Source: Lagopus muta (taxonomy: Eukaryota; Chordata; Aves; Galliformes; Phasianidae). From it: a stretch of 64,000 nucleotides of DNA. Shown one piece after another: positions 61,328 to 64,000 of this stretch. The stretch spans positions 12,885,719 to 12,949,718 of the forward strand of contig NC_064444.1 of the NCBI RefSeq assembly GCF_023343835.1, in the 5' to 3' direction. A program made the position numbers and the translations under genes. The notes beneath the pieces were generated by a model. That model searched no databases. It saw only the letters and a program-made list of their open reading frames with translations, and was not told the DNA's origin. The number at the start of each line of letters is the position of its first letter. The first letter of the stretch is position 1.

Positions 61328-61415
61328 ATTGATGCATATACATTGTCTCTTGGCGGCTTACACTCATGGCCATCTGTTGGGATGGCATGGTGCCTACACA
61401 AAAGTTGGTTGGACC
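61328..61415 (+). repeat. Unidentified repeat, copy B
   Basis: Same-orientation partner of 33095-33190 at about 75% by eye. Its GCCATC-TGTTGG-GATGGC hairpin is perfect, against one interruption in copy A. In the shared frame it reads VSWRLTLMAICWDGMVPTQK, close to copy A's VSW...MPICSDGIMPTQ. The reverse strand is also open over 90 codons (61542-61270). Following sequence differs between copies, so the shared unit seems to end near 61415. Confidence 0.55.
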
Positions 61416-61597
61416 CTTGCCTTAGGGCATAGATGACAGGCAACAACGGGTTTAGCTGGGCAGCCTGAGCGCCGGCTTCAAGTGCCATCTCTGCTGTAGG
61501 AAGCCCCTTCTGTGTGCCAGCACTGCCACATTGGAACGACATGCCTCCTTACACTTGATCACACATGTTGACACTTGGGTGTGCTTAAGTGCATTAA

Positions 61598-61604
61598 TGA
61601 CTCA
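61598..61604. promoter_or_regulatory. AP-1 motif TGACTCA
   Basis: A perfect TGACTCA, 115 bases upstream of the candidate first exon ATG at 61719. It is the binding site of FOS/JUN and NF-E2-class factors. There is no TATA box between it and the ATG. Confidence 0.3.
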
Positions 61605-61718
61605 AACGATGCCTTTCACCTGGCTCCCTTTTCTTCCTCCACTCTGCATCACTGCTGGGTTTTCTGCACGAGTTAAAGCCAAGTTAGGCACATTTTGTTA
61701 GCCAGGGCCAGCCACAGA

Positions 61719-61797
61719 ATGGCATTAATGGTGCAAGAAATGAAGAAGGCCTTTTCTATCGTGGGACAGCTACTCATATTTCTGAGCTTCAGCTCAG
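61719..61797 (+). CDS. Candidate first coding exon encoding a signal peptide (partial)
   Basis: The ATG at 61719 has A at -3 and G at +4. The frame is open for 26 codons and one base up to a full-consensus donor (CAG|GTGAGT, GT at 61798-61799). The third in-frame ATG (61740) starts MKKAFSIVGQLLIFLSFSSG. That is two lysines, a 14-residue hydrophobic core and a small-residue end, the shape of a secretory signal peptide, ended by a phase-1 junction as is usual for secreted and cell-surface proteins. An acceptor-like TTTTGTTAGCCAG before 61701 could make it an internal 5' exon instead. The other plus-strand frame is open too. No exon 2 was found before the window ends, and I do not recognise the protein. 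Confidence 0.33.
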
Positions 61798-61799
61798 GT

Positions 61800-64000
61800 G
61801 AGTCTTCATAGACTTGAAAGACCTTTATGCATCCGTCTGGAGAGATGTCAGAGATAACAAAAAAAAAAAAAGCAATACACTGACCAGAATTTCCTTTCCA
61901 AACAACAACACTGTACCTTGCAACCATGCCAAACACAGGGCAGTTTGGGATTTCTGCATCACCTTCACATAAAGCAGAAGTGACCTGGCTGTGCCAACGC
62001 CTCCTCAGCCTGGGGGCAGGGAGCAGAGCACTGCTGAGTCACACAGAGGGGCCAGGGTGCCTCCCTCACTTTTACACAGCATTTCCCTCCTGAGCGTCAG
62101 GCCCAGGACAGATCCACTTCTGCTGCAGAGCCCCAGCAGCATTCCCACAGCTCTGCACACTATGAGAGCCATCTCTTAACCCCAAGTTTGTAAACAGCCA
62201 CGCAGACCTCCCCCACTGAATTCAAACTTACTGAGATCCACAGACCCAGGGGGACAAAAACTCTTCTGCACGGTGACACTGGAACAGAGGTAACGCTTCT
62301 GGTTTCGCAGTCCATAACGAACGTTCATGCAGACAGACTCAATGTGATGGGTATGTGCCTACAGCACTTTTAATTTTTAATTATTGTTAGTTATAATTAT
62401 CTGACTGTGTCTGAATGAAACCCAGCAATATGGCTGGAATAGATTTTGGTGTTCTTGTAATTTATTAGCTTTGTAACTACTAATAATTAAAATTTAACAA
62501 TACTCTAAGCACCACAGCAACATTTTTTAGAAGTGCTAGCCAGATCTGCTCACATAACTGCCTGGGTCATCATCAGGATTTTAAAGGAAGAACAAACAGT
62601 TAAAAAAAAAAAAAAATTAATACATTAATGCAGAAATATAAATCCTATCCAAAATGAAAAAAAAAAATAGGTTTTCTTTTTGAAAAACTGCTTGCATATT
62701 TTGTTGATGCTTCATACAGAGCTTAGAAAGAGCTTGTGGTTTGTTTCCAGCTACTGTGTTGACACTGCAGTCTTGCTAAGCTCTGAAATAAGCAGGGGTT
62801 ACATAAGTAGGAGGAGTGCTGCTCTCTGGGTCCTGTCGCCCTGCCATGCTCTCCCGTCCCCAGGGAAAATATCTTTCCTGCAGCAGCATCAAAATGCCAT
62901 AGATTTGCATTTCCCTCTCTGACTGTATAAACACTCATTCAGAAGCACTGAGATATTTCAGGGTCTCATAAGAACACTTTGACTCCTATCTAATTCAGCT
63001 GGTGACACCAAACAGTTCCACAGAACAGGGTGCAGTCCCAAGATCTCTTCAGTCTCTTTCCTGTGCTCTGACCACTGGTGGCAAATGGATCCCTAGGATG
63101 GAGCTCTGGGGCTCTGGTTCCCCATCTGCTTCACTGCACAGCTCAGGAATTGCTGGCAGCAGCAGCTGGCTACCCCCAGCCTCGCAGCAGTGCTTGCAGG
63201 GAGGCCCCAGGGCTGCAGAGCAGCACCTCCACATCTCCCATGAGGACCTGTTGTCCCTAGGTGTCTCAGAGCAGTGCCTGCTCCCCCGGGCAGCAGGCAG
63301 CTCAGTATGAGATGTGTCTGACACCGTGCTGACGTTAAAGGCAGACTTTAAAAAGAAAACCTGCTTAGGGCTTGAGCTGCTGTAATCAGTGGAAAGAATC
63401 CTAAGGACTTTGATGTGGACCAAATCAAGCCCCTGGAGGACGTTCATGGTAAATCATTATTAATATAACGAGCTCAATTTCTGTGCAGCAGCTCATGCCT
63501 GTTTATAGATATATGAAAATTGCCAGCTCTTCACATAAAATAAAATGAGGAAGGAGACAGACCACAGTGTTAACCAATGAGCCATAGTAGCCTCTCTCCT
63601 TTTGATACATGTTCATTTAAAGGACCTGGGCACCTGAAATGACAGCAAGTTTCTCCAGTGAAGCTCCCTTAATTTAACAGTTCAACATATCTCCAAATCT
63701 GAGCAGAACGAAACCCTTTTACCCATAAGAGGCAATGAAACACCTGAACACCTGTGCCAGGAAGGACCTGGCAGTACCCCACTCCCCCGGTACCTGGGTT
63801 GTGTGCACATTGTTTATTGTATCCCTTGCCTTGGTTTTCATCAATTGTAATCATTTAGGAGGAAACAGTATGATTAACAGAACACAAGCAAACAGCAGGA
63901 ATTAATCCTTTAAGTACAAATACTCCATTGGTTATGTGATGGCTCCTTGGAAAATGCAGTAGCAAAAGAGCATGTATGAAAACTCCCCTGGTTCCTCTAA
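61800..64000. other. Right-edge noncoding stretch
   Basis: No second exon for the 61719 candidate can be supported here. Acceptor-like sites at 62719 and 63893 lack matching donors. A-rich runs occur at 62600-62615 and 62658-62668. The minus-strand 132-codon frame at 63049-63447 has no domain I know. Confidence 0.45.

Noticed and set aside
1..64000. CRISPR arrays, tRNA or rRNA genes, intact LTR retrovirus, insertion sequences
   Set aside because: Looked for on both strands; no spaced direct repeats, no tRNA B-box with matching arms, no paired LTRs or polymerase motifs, no bacterial features were seen.

Overview
The window looks like nuclear DNA from a bird, most likely a galliform close to chicken. 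The main evidence is three 3'-end fragments of CR1 retrotransposons, the dominant avian LINE. They carry the bird-type tail of short ATTCTATGA-like units and the CR1 '(A/G)GGTT GGACT(A/G) GATGATCTT' type ending. Several older repeat scraps also carry phrases common in sauropsid genomes. The sequence is AT-rich, interrupted by two CpG islands, and has no long open reading frame. The longest open frames (about 100-190 codons) lie in GC-rich or low-complexity DNA and resemble no protein I recognise. I see no prokaryotic or viral gene, CRISPR array, rRNA or tRNA.

Layout. 1-30.1 kb is noncoding DNA with CR1 copies at 3.1, 17.1 and 24.0 kb. It reads best as the first intron(s) of a minus-strand gene whose promoter is the CpG island at about 30.11-31.02 kb. 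That island holds an initiator-type ATG in a YY1-like context with a splice donor 20 bases later (30246-30227, minus). It also holds two alternative minus-strand donors farther upstream and two plus-strand donors, so it looks bidirectional. About 1.3-1.7 kb inside the putative intron is an unusual cluster: a purine-rich kilobase, a four-run G-quadruplex motif and a 118-bp (CAAACACACACA)n minisatellite. Only weak mini-exon candidates can be picked from the left half. The gene cannot be named from this window.

31-64 kb is accessory, enhancer-desert-like DNA. It contains an ATT-rich satellite (32.0 kb) and a second, orphan CpG island (40.5 kb). It also contains two diverged copies of an unidentified repeat (33.1 and 61.35 kb, the first with exon-like borders) and an inverted-repeat pair around a T16 tract (50.6 kb). 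The strongest unrecognised transcript is on the minus strand. It has a 70-base exon at 47.65-47.72 kb and a terminal exon at 46.88-46.25 kb with a very strong acceptor, an AATAAA signal and a GT-rich downstream element. Splicing the two creates a 36-codon small ORF. A plus-strand candidate first exon at 61.72-61.80 kb encodes a signal-peptide-like start followed by a consensus splice donor. The window ends before a convincing second exon.

Exon calls rest on splice-site consensus, open frames and phase, read by eye. In 64 kb of random AT-rich DNA several such candidates arise by chance, and confidences are set accordingly.
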